Origin: Acorus gramineus
Taxonomy: Eukaryota > Streptophyta > Magnoliopsida > Acorales > Acoraceae
Assembly: GCA_030737835.1 (NCBI GenBank)
Contig: CM060855.1
Span: 18,932,162-18,996,161 of the forward strand
Reading direction: 5' to 3'
Length of the DNA: 64,000 bases
The notes beneath the pieces are model-generated. The model saw nothing but the letters and a program-made list of their open reading frames with translations. It ran no database searches and had not been told where the DNA came from. A program made the translations under genes and the position numbers. The stretch's first letter is position 1; each line of letters starts with the position of its first letter. Below are positions 44,909 to 56,963 of the stretch, one piece after another.

Positions 44909-45177
44909 TGTTATAAATGGTGAAATATATTAGAGTCATTGTATAGGCCTGTTGTTGGGCTTATTCCTGGAGGCCTGGGGGTTGGGGGGCAACGCCCCCC
45001 TTGGGCCGCGGTGAATGAATTTTTGAAAACTAAGCATTGTTAGTTGTATGAAATCGATTTTTTGTCATGGGTATATTAGTCTTTTTTTGTTTCTAGGGTT
45101 TGTACATCTTGTAACTATATAATGGACCTTTCGGCCTCCATTACTCAATACAATACATTATTCCATTTATTTCTTCT
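44909..45177 (+). repeat. 5' LTR-like region of the broken Copia element
   Basis: Starts tgttataaatgg. Contains ctatataatgg at about 45116 as a TATA box and the pyrimidine-rich end ttatttcttct. The 3' border lacks a clear CA, so the exact end is uncertain. Confidence 0.5.
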
Positions 45178-45190
45178 TGGTATCAGAGCC
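45178..45190 (+). other. Primer-binding site of the broken Copia element
   Basis: tggtatcagagcc, the initiator Met-tRNA type, followed by the usual leader and the gag ATG at 45288. Confidence 0.85.
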
Positions 45191-45287
45191 ACAAAGAAAC
45201 CTTAGGGTTTCACGATTTTTTTTCCATCACGGGTTATGGTGATCATTATTATCTTTTACTTTCTCGGGTTGAGATTTGGGGTTTGCA

Positions 45288-47196
45288 ATGGACGCAACGC
45301 CGAAGGACCCCACACCACTGTCGGGTGTGGAGATCAAGGACACCGCCATCCCGTTAGGGTACAATTCTCATGCTCAATGGATTACCAATGTGCTTCTTGA
45401 TGGACGAATTATCTGTCCTGGTCATGTTCTGTTCGATTATATTTGGGTAGTCGAGGCATGTCAGGCCTTCTTCTTGGCACCATTAAAAAGCCAGCAGAAA
45501 CTGATGCGACTTTCAATCAGTGGGAGATCAACAACTGTACGGTTCTCGGTCAGCTCTTCAACTCCATGGAGGCCCCCGGATCTACTATATGTTCATGTAT
45601 CATTATATGGTCGACTCTCTATGGGCTGTGTTGAAGAAGACCTATGGTCATGCCAGGAATGACTCACGGATCTATGAGTTGTACAAGGATATTGCCCAGG
45701 CCACCCAAGGTACCCAATCTGTTACCGATTATTTTGGATTTCTAAAGGCTCGTTGGGAGGAACATGCCCACTATGAGCCTCTCTCGGAGTTGCCTAAGAA
45801 GGCTGCCACGATTGTGGTTGGCTGACTACAACGCCAACAAACGTATGTGTTTCTTATGGGCCTTCGATCGGAGTTCGAATCTCTTCGTGTTCAGATCTTG
45901 AATACCACACCACTTCCTTCTCTATTTGAGGCATTTGCTATTATTGAGGGTGATGAGCATCGCCGTCAGATCTCTTCCTCAATGACCACTAGAACCCTCG
46001 ACAATCAGATGGCATTGGAGGCCACTTCTAGATATGACTCTCGCAGCCATGGGGATAGTGGTTGCGGTCGCGGTTGTGGTTGTGGACATGGGTGCAGCAA
46101 TATTGTGACTTGTGGCCACTATGGAAAAACAGGGCATGAAAAAGTCAAATGTTTTATTTTGCACCCACACTTGATGCAATCTCGCAATGTTGGAGCTCCT
46201 TCGTCAGCCCCTCGTGCTGCTGTTGTTGATGTCTCGGTTCCGGGTGATGCCCCCTCTACTCCATCTGGGTCCTTTGATATGCGTACTATTCAGAACCATA
46301 TTGATGCCATGGTTCAGGAGAGTCTTGCCTCTTATGTCTCACATGCAGGTCTCTCTAATGCTGGTCCAACATCCTCTGCTGCTTCTTCCTCTACCTCAGG
46401 AATCCCCTCCACCTACTATGTTAACCAATCAGGATCTCCTACTTGGGTTATTGATTCAGGCGCTACAGAACACATGTCTGGTGAGTCTCGATTGTTTACT
46501 CCCTTGACATCACCTTCTATGCACAGAGAGGTACATCTTGCTGATGGCTCACTTATACATGTCATCAGTAAGGGTACTATTCCTTTATCTTCCTCTTTAT
46601 CATTGCACTCTGTGTTACATGTTCCTAATCTTGCTCTTCACCTTCTTTCTGTTAGCCAATTGACTAATTTTTTTAATTGTTCAGTGACTTTTTACCCTGA
46701 TCATTGTGTTTTTCAGGACCTGAGTACACGGAGGATTTTTGGCAAGGGGTATGAGAGAGATGGCCTTTACGTCTTCAGAGAACCACCCACCACGGCCCAT
46801 GCTTCAATTTTGCCCACCGATCATTTGCATAGTTTTTCTCTACAATCTCTAGATTTATGGCATGCTCGTTTAGGACATGCCAATTTCCAGCATCTATGTT
46901 CTTTATTTCCTACTTTTCGCTCTTCATGTAAGACTCATAAATTTCAATGTGCTGTGTGTGAGCTTTCTAAACATACACGTACTACCTATATTTCTCACAT
47001 GAATAAAGCTTCTGGGTTGTTTAATTTGATTCATTCTGATGTGTGGGGTCCCTTTCCTGTTAGTGCTTTTTGTGGTCATAGATATTACTTGACATTCATT
47101 GATGATTTTTCTAGATATACTTGGGTTTATCTTCTTAAATCTCAGTCTGAGGTATCCTCACAATGTGTTAATTTTTTACGAATGATTAAAACATAG
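45288..47196 (+). pseudogene. Copia gag-protease-integrase, frameshifted
   Basis: Gag starts MDATPKDPTPLSG at 45288. It shifts frame near 45440-45520, continues as the Retrotran_gag/UBN2-type region (ELYKDIAQATQG, FLKARWEEHAHYEPL), meets a TGA at 45823-45825, and runs on as FLMGLRSEFESLRVQILNTT. From 45847 a frame of 449 codons holds a damaged zinc knuckle (CGHYGKTGHEKVKC, second Cys changed to Tyr), an intact protease motif DSGATEHM, the GAG-pre-integrase zinc residues (WHARLGHANF, CAVCELSKH) and the first integrase Asp (LIHSDVWGP). It stops at MIKT. Confidence 0.88.
45847..47196 (+). CDS. Longest open segment: gag C-terminus, protease, integrase N-terminus
   Basis: 449 codons with the features listed for the whole polyprotein. 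The start at 45847 is internal to gag, not a true initiation site. Confidence 0.75.
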   Translation: MFLMGLRSEFESLRVQILNTTPLPSLFEAFAIIEGDEHRRQISSSMTTRTLDNQMALEATSRYDSRSHGDSGCGRGCGCGHGCSNIVTCGHYGKTGHEKVKCFILHPHLMQSRNVGAPSSAPRAAVVDVSVPGDAPSTPSGSFDMRTIQNHIDAMVQESLASYVSHAGLSNAGPTSSAASSSTSGIPSTYYVNQSGSPTWVIDSGATEHMSGESRLFTPLTSPSMHREVHLADGSLIHVISKGTIPLSSSLSLHSVLHVPNLALHLLSVSQLTNFFNCSVTFYPDHCVFQDLSTRRIFGKGYERDGLYVFREPPTTAHASILPTDHLHSFSLQSLDLWHARLGHANFQHLCSLFPTFRSSCKTHKFQCAVCELSKHTRTTYISHMNKASGLFNLIHSDVWGPFPVSAFCGHRYYLTFIDDFSRYTWVYLLKSQSEVSSQCVNFLRMIKT

Positions 47197-47373
47197 CTTA
47201 ACATTACTGTTAAGAGTATCAGTTTTGCAATATTCTTTTCGGTCTTATCTGAATGAGTTGGGAATCCTTCAACAGTTGACTTGTCCATATACACCTGAGC
47301 AGAATGGGGTGGCGGAACACAAGAATTGTCCCTCTCATGAATGTGGTTCGTTGTCTCCTTCGAGGAATGAATG
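47197..47373 (+). pseudogene. Integrase remnant lacking the second catalytic Asp
   Basis: After the TAG the text continues as integrase (LNELGILQQLTCPYTPEQNG, then VAEHKN) in a shifted frame. The stretch that should hold the second catalytic Asp (SDNGGEY type) is deleted. The third catalytic Glu (QNGVAEHKN) is kept. Truncated by the TRIM at 47374. Confidence 0.75.
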
Positions 47374-47651
47374 TGTAACGCCCCAGGCTTACACAGCAAG
47401 AAATTGTCCGCTTTGCCCCTAAATGGGCTCACGGGTTTAAAACGCGTCTTGGTGTGTAAGAGCTGTGCTCACATATAAGCACAGACTTCTTCTCTCATTA
47501 GGCGATGTGGGACTAAACACCCCCACCCTCACCCAATCCATGGACCTCTTGGGCCTGGGCCAGGTGTCACAATCACCCCCCTAATAGGCAATACGTCCTC
47601 GTGTGGGGCCACTCACACCCACCATCACGAAATGAATAGGCTATGATACCA
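47374..47651 (-). mobile_element. Partial TRIM-like element, one LTR with PPT and PBS
   Basis: An LTR-like block 47374-47571 (tgtaacgcccc to ggtgtcaca) is followed by atcacccccctaat, the inverse of a polypurine tract, about 65 bp of inner sequence, and tgatacca (47644-47651), the inverse of the Met-tRNA primer site. So it lies in minus orientation with a 3' LTR and a tiny inner part. The 5' LTR, expected right after the primer site, is missing. The LTR holds tttaaaacgcgtcttg and gatgtgggac, phrases I recall from a common plant repeat family. Confidence 0.65.
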
Positions 47652-47658
47652 ATTTTGG

Positions 47659-47701
47659 TGGTCATAGATATTACTTGACATTCATTGATGATTTTTCTAG
47701 A
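47659..47701. repeat. 43-bp copy of integrase text (junction filler)
   Basis: tggtcatagatattacttga and the following 23 bases are identical to 47073-47115 in the integrase region 586 bp to the left. It lies exactly between the broken TRIM and the first base of unit C. Confidence 0.95.
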
Positions 47702-49288
47702 GGAGCACGAAAGTGTTGATGGGGAAGAATAAGAGGGTTATATTTGGGAAGATGGAAGGGTAAAAAAGGAAGAATAAATAGCAGATTCAACAAAAGTTAG
47801 GGCCATAGACCCATAAAAAATAACTTAGCCACTTTAGGGATTTAAAGAAAACAAAAAAAAATCAAGGGACTAATTGTTAATACAGAGGAATCCGCATGGT
47901 CCTCTAATTAGTTTTCCCAAAAACTAAAGAAAATGATATGTTCAGCCTTTATGCAACCCCATTTGCAGTCTACAAAAAGAAATTTGACTTTCTGCAACGA
48001 ACTAAATCTGTCGCTAAAGGGTGTTAGCGATGGACACTAGCCGGGGCCGTTATCATCGTTGGGAGTGTTGACAATAGTCATGGGACGGACTTCGTTCATC
48101 GCCGTTGACCCTTTAGCCGATGGTGGTAGGCCGTCGCTATTGATGTACGAAGGCCATACAACTAACCTTTTAGTGACGGTCTACATCCGTCGCCATTGAC
48201 AATTTAGCGATGATATTTCCTTTTTTATAAATTTATTATAATTAAAACATTTAAATAAATACAACATCCATTTATTCTCATTCAACTCATACAAGCGCAT
48301 ATTGAAGATAATTTTATATAGCAAATTTACAAAAATTAAAATAAACATTAACATATAAATAATCTCCTACAACAAGATATTTTCATTTACAACAAATATT
48401 CTTCCTTTCTGCATCTAAAAATGTGAACATAGAGGCATTTGACTAACTCATGTGAAAAAGGTTCCGACAATGATGTGAATTTCTTGTCAAAATTATTCAA
48501 CCATAATTTGATTTTGATTTCTTCATTTTGTCTTTCACGGGTTCATCAAGAGGTGTCTTTATATACTGTGAAGCAAAATACTAAACATCTTGCACAAAAA
48601 AAAAAAAAAAAATATAAATCGAACTCTAAGATGTATATATTATATAAAACTCCCATAAAAAATGATATGAATAGAGGGGGTGTCAATGGCACTGGCTATA
48701 ATATAGTATAGTATCGTGTGCAGTCCTCCACATATTATTAGGGATGGTAACACTAGAAACTTTAAGCAAATAGACCCATTATCCCCATGTATTAAAATGG
48801 AAATATGAAACCTGCTTACCAGATTGCACCTCTAAGATTGGGAAACTTTTGAATGACAATAGTCATCTGTAGCTATTACAGAGAGTTTCATTTATAGCCT
48901 TGCTCTCATACGTGAAATAGTTACATATAAATGTCCAACGTGGATATACCTCGTTACATGAAACATATAAATTTTCACTTTTTGTATAAATAAATCATGC
49001 AATTCATTTGAATACATGCCCCATTTTTATTAAAATACATGTTTTGTTGTGTGTGATATTCATTTATCAATACATGTGAGGACTGTATGCGAAACAATTA
49101 AAATGAATGTTGCATTTGAATCAAACACATCAAAATAGTTTGATATTTAGATTAAAATTCTATTCAATTTAATAAAATTTGTATGGTCAGGAAGCCTGTA
49201 AATAAGATCTTTTTATCGAGGACAAAGATTTAGAATTATTTCTTCAAAATTATTGGTAATGTTAAAACAATAAAAATCTATCCTTACC

Positions 49289-49319
<31 letters not shown>

Positions 49320-51312
49320 ATTGTTTTCTACCTCTCTTTTTGAAGGTTTTCTACTCTCTTCAGGTTGTGTACAAAATCTCTCCAAAATTGTATTTAATGA
49401 TTGGGTATGTGATAACAGTCATTACATAAATGCACACTAAGGACTGTCATTACTTATGCAGGTAGTGTAAAACAATAATGTTGCACTAATCCAATAGTTG
49501 CCATCTAAGAATTAATTGACTAAGCGAGATTAAGCAGGCATTAATCGATTTTTCTTTTTTATAGCAAAAAAAATTTAAATATACATGCATACAGATGTAT
49601 ATGAAAATATAAAATAAATGCAAAGAATATAAAATCAAATAATCAGATTAAACTCCGTTTAATTTTCAGTTAATCCCCGCCTAGCCATTTCATCCCCGTG
49701 ATGGCCAATGCTTCATCCCATAGATGAGGCGGGCTAGTTACGATTCCATCTAGGCGGCCACTTAATCCCCGTCTAATCCCACTTTTTAGAACACTAGTAG
49801 GAACTAATAGCGAACTGGCACTTTGCCTTCAGGTAACTGATATCGCTTGCCTAGCTCGGCCCTCTGAATTTAAATTGTGAAATTCTAAGTTTTTATTAAA
49901 TGGGAATTAATGCTAGTTTCTTTAATGTTATATGCATTGCTAATATCATACACAGGTGCAAAAGTAGGTATAGGTGTTAGAAACTTTATGAAAGTTTTGG
50001 GTCCCCCCCCCCCCCCCATTTTGTTTTGTTTCATAATGTTTCAAATAAGTTTCAAAAGTTTTATATGTTTTGGAAGGAAAGTGTGTTTCTTCTATTTGTT
50101 TTCTTGGTTTGGGACTCCTCAAACATAGTCTCATATTGGACGTTTTTTAAATTAAAATCTTCCTTAAAAGGAAGAAAGTTGGTGCTTGGGTAGGATCCCA
50201 AGGGGGGAAGGGTTTGTGGATGCATTTGCATTTTGTATTTGGTCTTAGGTTTGGGTATGATAACCGTGGCGTGAATAGGGGTAGACGATTGCAAAACGGA
50301 TGAGCGTTTTATTCAAAACGGCTCTCTTCCTTAGCCTCTATAAAAAGAGACTAAAGACTGTACGATATATGCAATCTCAGCTCTCTCTCTTATTCCAATT
50401 TTTTTTTCCTTTTGACGATTGTTCAAGTCAGTGACCGATTACCGGTTCACATATCTTCTTCCTGTTGCACCAGAGGAGAAGATTAGCGAGGCTGTGTGAT
50501 TGTATCCGGGGAGCAGATCGTTGAGTACCCTGTGCAATAGAGGGGGCAATTCTGTTCTTAAGACATCGTAAAACATGCCTCCATCCAGGTCATCTCTGAA
50601 ACTCATTATCTCTTGTTCTGTTTTTTGATCAACTGCATGCTAGTGCTAGTTTAATCTGATTTCGAAAAAGGTTTTTCCAACAATAGGGACCAAAAAGGAA
50701 TGAATACACAGAATGACACTCATATGATAACAACATTGCCAATTTTAAATAAACCCAGGACATGTGAAAATATGCTATTGAATATATCAGAAGATATCTC
50801 AATTTCTAATATAGGAACGAATGGCTTGGGTAACAGAAAAAAAACCATGATTTAAGTATAAAAGATAAATGAAATGATTTTTTCTAATGTATACTAATCT
50901 AATATAATATCAAAGAGAAAATAAAATAATGACTTGTGAATGCTGTTTGCACCTTAAATGAAAAGTTACACTGTTAAGCTGTACAGCCTGGGCATCCTTT
51001 TGTACATTCATTTCCATAGAAATAAATATACCTCTGAAATTACCAATGATAAAGTAACAAAATGTTAATTTTTTAAATATCCTCATTTTATTTCATCTGG
51101 TAATACAAATATATTTCAAGTGGTGCTCCCACACATGGCATAAAAAAAATTGCATCCATATGCAAAAAATCAATAGAACAGTAAAAACATATGACAAAGA
51201 CAAGATATACCAAACAGAGCAATAAACAAAAAAAACAACAACACTTTTGTCTACATACACAACTATTTAACAAAATGGTTCTCCACAGAATTATCAGAGT
51301 CAGTTTCATGTT
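47702..51312. other. 3' flank of BTB gene C, no other gene
   Basis: Copies 29741-33261. It includes the MULE-type terminus (to about 47928), the GACGG-rich cluster (47995-48215) and a 15-base C run (50003-50017) absent from B. No coding sequence is supported. Confidence 0.5.
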
Positions 51313-54300
51313 TTACTCCAACTTAAAGGATATACCTGCTCTCAGGTGAAGCACATCATTGATGAAGTAAGGACTATCATTCCCTATGAATGATGCCCAT
51401 GACATGCTACATAGGTTTCTGGATCCCCTCCCCAAATGATCCATAGAAGTAAAGTCGTAGCTTGCCTTGAGCTTATTCACAAAAATATCTGTGGATCTCT
51501 CCTTCACCCAAAACTCATAATCTACTTTAATCATCGTCGGAGTTCCATTGTGCACACACTTCAAGAACACCCCGAAACTCTGCATCTCCTCCGAGTACCG
51601 TTGGGAAATAATGCGGAAGACCTGCCCATGGACATAGAATGCTTGAGACGTTATCGTTCCATTGACCGACAATTTTTGGCAGTCCGATCGCTTGAGTTCT
51701 AAATAAACATTGGCCTTTTTGTTTGGGCTCCTGAACTCCAGGACTCTCACAGGATGACCTATCAGCTCCTCTGAAGTGAGGGCTCGTGTGGGAAGTGGAG
51801 GGTTCTCAACCTTGAAGAAGAGAGCATCTAGGACCAACTTAGAAGCAGTGTCATGGTCCAAATCTTCACATTCAACGACTTCCCTTAGCTTTTTATGCGT
51901 CATGTAACGCATTCGAACAAAGCGAGATAGGTTTGAATTCAAAACCTCATGTCGATCATCCATTCTCGGATATCGAGCTCGAGCCCACTTAAGAACTATA
52001 TCATAAGCGTCGTCTTCCATCAGATTTAACTCATCCTCGCAAAGCACAACCTCCAAAGAAGATAAGGGTAGTTGATCTACCTCTTCTTGGAGTCTGGGTA
52101 CGTTCTCCTCGTAATGAGCAACAAGGAATTCTTGGGCGGCCTTGGCTATTGGTTTTATAGCTTGGGATGCTGATACATTGGAAGACACCTCTAAACAATA
52201 TGATGCAGTATCCAGGTTCATGTCCAACTTGAGTAGTAAACACGTGCAATATCGAACACAGGAAGGAACATCATACTTGTCAGCAGCCATCAATATACGG
52301 AGTAAACTAGGGATGGACGCAACAATTGCCGATGGTAGTTTCTTGCCATATATGAATTCCAAGAGCTCCATCAGCGCATCTTTCTCTGAGACATCAATTC
52401 TTAAGATTGTCTCATTCTGTTCACCAGTTTCCAGCATGCCATTGGAGAATAGCTTCAGAAAGAAAGGGCTCGCCCCTGCTAAGATAACAGAACTGACATG
52501 AATGCAATCCATCACAGGATCCTTTGGTTCCAGTTCAGATGTTAATATCCGGAGTAGACGGTCTGAGAAGTTGGGGTTGTTTAAAGCAAATTCAAAGTTG
52601 TAGGTGCAATTGCTTATATTTGCATCCAACATCAATGTTTTGCTCTCCTGCAATGTAAATATTAGAATAGATAAGAGAATTTATCTATGGAAACTAACTT
52701 CGATTCACAATCTTGTGCACTCACACATGCATATACATGTTATTTATGACTCACGAACTTAGATCCTCAAATAACAGTTTTGATTTTGAAAAAAATGTTA
52801 CCCACTTCCAACACAATCCAAGAAACAACACTTCATGCAAGGTGAAATATCCAAAAATACTCCTTTTACAATGCTTATCATCAACAAGCTTGAAGGGAGG
52901 TTACTGTATGCTAAAGGAAGATTCACTTCCAGAAGAAAACATACATAGACTTAACCTACTAGGATAACATATAAAGTAAGGAGATTTTAATGATAGAATC
53001 TCTTCCTAAAATTCAATTTTTTCCATGTGATTAATGTTTCTTGATAACATCTTCACAAAAGAAAAAAGAAAGATATGAGAAACAAAAATGGAAATACTCT
53101 GTGTGCAATCTGAGGAGGTGATTTGAGTTGAGATCATCTTTTGGTTTAGTCGCATACCATACCAGCTAAGATGTTTAAAATGAACACATTGTGGGAGGGA
53201 TCAATGAGTTATGTCTCAGCTGTTGCTAATTTATGGGGGTCATGAAAACATACAATAAAAAGAGAAACATAGCTAGAAGGAAAGTTTACTTTTAGTTAAT
53301 CCAACATTCAATATAATGGAATATATGGATTACAAAAAATAATAAGATATTTAGGGGAAGCAAACCAATGTGGGAACACACGTGAAGGAGTTCATGACAG
53401 TGATAAATGAAAAAGCACATATAAAGACAGAAATTGAATGAAAAAACAAGTAACATTGTTAGCATTATTGTTAACATTGTTTTAGCACTTATTTAGCCAA
53501 ATATTTCCAAATAGAGTCCTCTCTATCAAATGTCAAATGTAATATCTTGTCATCTCCTAACACATAGATCAAACTTGTTTCAAGACAGGTCTAATAATGT
53601 GATACTTAGGAAATAGAGGATGTTTGACAAAGCAAGACATGGATAAGAAGTAGAACTCCACCAAAGAATTATAAATGAAATAATATATTATGGAAACCTT
53701 TTGGGAAAATATGAGTTTGCATAAAGGAGCTTAGGCCTCGTTTGGATCTGCATTTGAGCACCGTGTTTGAAAAATAGAAGAATCCCAAATGTGGATTCAA
53801 ATACATTTTCAATGTTTCGCTTTTCAAGCGCACATCTAAATATAGCCTTAATAAGACTTGTTTCCTAGGAAGCTCTTTTTATTTGCTTTTTAAAAAGCAA
53901 ACTTTTTGTACTAAAAAATTAAACAAACTTCACTTTTTCACTTTTGTACTTTCATACTAAAACTTTAATTAAACAAACAAACTTTAATTAAGCATGCTTT
54001 TTCTTTTTTACTTTTTTTATTCCTGCAAACGTGTTTCCTAATGGCCCCTTATTAATCTCAAAACAATAAATAATACATGGACACAATCAAGTTGTTCATT
54101 AAAAAAAAAAAAAAATCTGAAATTTTGAACAATTCCATTCACACACAACATTGAAGATGCAATCTGTTGGCATTTTCACATTTGAGAACTTTAATTCGCA
54201 GGGATAATTAAAAAATCTTAAATCAAATAAGCACAAAGCTTTTGCAAAAAATAATTTTAACCACATTTCAAATGAATTTTGAACAATTCTTTAATTTAAT

Positions 54301-54608
54301 AATTATATCAAAAAACATTTTTTCCATTGAAAATGACAAGACAAACATTAGAAACGAATTTTAGTTTGAATTCATATGAAAATTTGTGCATGTACAAAAC
54401 ATGGGAATCCAATATTTCTTTACTGATCTTCTTGTTGTGCATCCAAACATAACATAATGACAATTTTTTTTATATTTTATTTCAAGAGATCATCAGAAAC
54501 TTTAACAGAGATCATTAGAAACTTGAACAGAAACACAGAGGGGAGAGAGAGAGAGAGAGAGAGAGTTACAGAGTGATCAGTTTCACCATCAACAGAATCC
54601 ACTGCCAT
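51313..54608 (-). CDS. BTB-BACK protein, LRB/POB1-like, copy C (two exons)
   Basis: Exon 1 is 54570-54608 (MAVDSVDGETDHS), donor gtaact. Exon 2 is 51313-52647, acceptor ttgcag. Joined in phase 0 it gives 457 residues. It has the same domain order as copy B: BTB about 38-141 ([26 protein letters not shown]), BACK about 166-271, and a C-terminal LRB-type region (SQAFYVHGQVFRII, FGVFLKC, SMSWASFIGNDSPYFIN). It differs from B by scattered substitutions, mostly in the C-terminal third, and by one extra residue (KDPVMDC). No stop or frameshift. The likely role is a CUL3 ubiquitin ligase adaptor, by family. Confidence 0.88.
52648..54569 (-). other. Intron of BTB copy C
   Basis: 1922 bp with GT and AG ends. 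Contains the shortened Tourist MITE (53734-53847) and the GA run next to the donor (54543-54565). No gene inside. Confidence 0.8.
53734..53847. mobile_element. PIF/Harbinger MITE, internally deleted copy
   Basis: 114 bp with the same ends (ggcctcgtttgg, aaatatagcc) and TTA flanks as 35678-35903, but lacking 112 bp of the middle. Confidence 0.7.
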
Positions 54609-54659
54609 CCTATTCTCTCTCCCTTCTGCAGCTTCTCAGATGTTACATATTGCCTTCTT

Positions 54660-54720
54660 GGTTAGATATATATATATATATTAATAGATTTGGAAAATTT
54701 TAGTTGGGAACCCAAATGTT
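54660..54720 (-). promoter_or_regulatory. Putative core promoter of BTB copy C
   Basis: A TATA run at 54666-54682 lies 58-74 bp upstream of the ATG at 54608. The palindrome ttgggaacccaa follows at about 54706. Arrangement as in copy B. Confidence 0.45.
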
Positions 54721-54849
54721 TCTTAAGGGAGAAGAAAAGACAGAGACGTGATTTTCTATTGGCAGTTCAAAAGTTGCTTTTTTTATATTTATTCGCCCTT
54801 ATTCATTTTAGTCCTATCCTGACTTATTAATAGTGTGTCTAGGGAAATG

Positions 54850-55170
54850 ATCAAACCGGATCTAGTCAGTTCGATCAGTATCGAACTGAATAACGTAAAA
54901 ATCGAACTGCATTATCTATAAATCGAACTGTATCACCTATAAATTGAATTGCACAACTAATTGTTGAGTATATATTTCACTCTTTTATTTGATACTGATG
55001 ATACTTAGGAATTTATATTTTCTCGAATAGCTGATTGAATCCAATAAGATAGTGAAATATATATTGAATAATTAGTTGTGCAGTTTGACTTATAACTGGT
55101 GCAGTTTGATTTTCACGTTGTTTAGTTCGATCAGTACCGAACTAATCGGATCCATTCAGGACTGGATCCG
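54850..55170. mobile_element. Foldback element upstream of BTB copy C
   Basis: Copy of 36937-37260 with the same inverted arms around aattgttgagtatatatt, somewhat diverged. Confidence 0.6.
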
Positions 55171-55265
55171 GTCTCAGAAATGATATGTCCAGACTGGATC
55201 CGGTCTTGGAAATGATATGTCCAGCCCTGTACAATCTCATATGTAATGCACACTATTTCAAAAAA

Positions 55266-55828
55266 TGTTATTTAGTTTCCATCCTTTCTAAAACTAACAA
55301 ATTATTGAAAAACCCCTTCTATACACAATATTATTATAATCCACCTTAAAATGTTACCTAACTTTGTAAAAAACTCAATGGTCAACAAATTAAGAATTTA
55401 GGGGAATATTCTATCTTAACATATGTATATTGAATATTTTATCTTCTTCATTAGTGAAAAAAGATCTTTTGGAGCCATTGTGATGGAATATTATATTTTG
55501 GGAGTAATAGTTTTTTTTTTTTTTTTTTTCGAATGAAGCATTCTTCTTGAAGTTCTGTTAATGTCAAAAATGAATCTCCGTCATTTAAGAGATTTCAAGA
55601 GGTTAAAGAAGTGTATTTAAGAAAATTTTCATTAATGGGAAGGGTAAAATAATTAATATACATATTTAGAGATGGAATATTCCCCTAACATTATTAGTTT
55701 ATTGACTGTTGGGTCTTTTACAAAGCCTGATAACATTTTTTAAGGGGATTTATAATAATATTGTGTTTTGGAGGGTTTTTTTTTTTTAATAATTTGCATG
55801 TTTTAGGAGGGATAGAAACTAAATAACC
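55266..55828. mobile_element. MITE with about 100-bp inverted ends, unit C
   Basis: Copy of 37356-37916. Its right end (aaactaaataacc) is the exact inverse of the family left end ggttatttagttt. Confidence 0.7.
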
Positions 55829-56963
55829 TCTTAAAACAAATATACACTCTCTCGTTCAATTACGTATTATTATATAAAATAAAATATATTAAAATAAAAT
55901 AATATATTTTTTATTTAAAAAATTAAATATTTTTTTTTAATTTATACGTTATGATAGAAACTCATAGATCATACACTACACTATATATCATACTGTAAAC
56001 ACAAGCTGCGTGTATTAGCTCTCATAGTTGACAGTAGGGAAAAGATTTTAAACCCACATGAATTTTAGTTTCTAATATTAGTTTACAAGAAACATATATT
56101 TGTACATAATATACCATTATAAAATTCATCTGTCCTCCTAAAATCCTATAGATTGAGAAAATCCATGTTATTGCATATAAGCTGTTCTTTTGTAATGTGA
56201 TGGAAGAGCTATGTGAGACAATATTTTTTCTGGGTGTCTGAATTGCAATCTTATATATCTTAATATTGTCATACACATACACTTACATTAATGAGAAATA
56301 TATTTTTTTATTAAATCTTTTATGTTTAATAGAGAAATCCATATAATTAATTATAGTTTATATTTTTTTTATATAAAATCATATATTTTGTTATACGAGA
56401 TATACTATTTAAAAAAAATGAAAAAAAATTGTGAACCGAAAAAGGATTGTATGTAATATTTCATCTTCCCAGTTGCTACCTTTCGTTTTACTTTCTTAAT
56501 TATATGTAAAAAAAAAAAAACATTTGAAAATTTTACCTGGGACCCAAAAAATTTACTTGGAACCCAAAGTTTATTAAGGGCTAAGAAATGAAAGGGTTTT
56601 GTGTTTTTTGATACGTGAAAAGTGGCTTTTTTTTCTTTCTCCTAGATAGTTCTAGAACACACAATCCTTTTTGCAGTCCTCATTTGTAGTTTAATAGCTC
56701 TATTATTATATTTAAGATTATATTTTTTTTAATTTTTTTATCTGAGTATATACTTCAATTCATATAATAATATATAGTTCAATAGGCGAGTGTATGTTCT
56801 TTTAAAACACAATCGACACACAAAGCTCACACAAGATTGGACATATTAATATTCCTCTTTCTTGTTTCGCAATTATTTTTTTTAGTCCTAACCTAATACT
56901 AATTAATAGATTATAGTAGGGAAAAAAGATAAAATAACTAAGTATTTGAATAAAAATTTAATC

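Larger units (their letters stand above)
44909..47373 (+). mobile_element. Ty1/Copia retrotransposon, 5' half only, broken
   Basis: An LTR-like region (about 44909-45177) has a TATA box (ctatataatgg) and is followed directly by the primer site tggtatcagagcc (45178-45190). Gag, protease and the start of integrase follow on the plus strand. The element stops in integrase at 47373, where a TRIM begins; RT, RNase H and the 3' LTR are absent. Several frameshifts and stops make it inactive. Confidence 0.85.
47701..56963. repeat. Tandem unit C (near-copy of unit B)
   Basis: Same order and orientation as 29740-39061 with small indels. The left border abuts the 43-bp filler; the right border cuts into a long LTR at 56964. 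Main differences from B are the shorter GA run, the shortened Tourist MITE, a loss of about 150 bp near 53830, and homopolymer changes. Confidence 0.9.
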
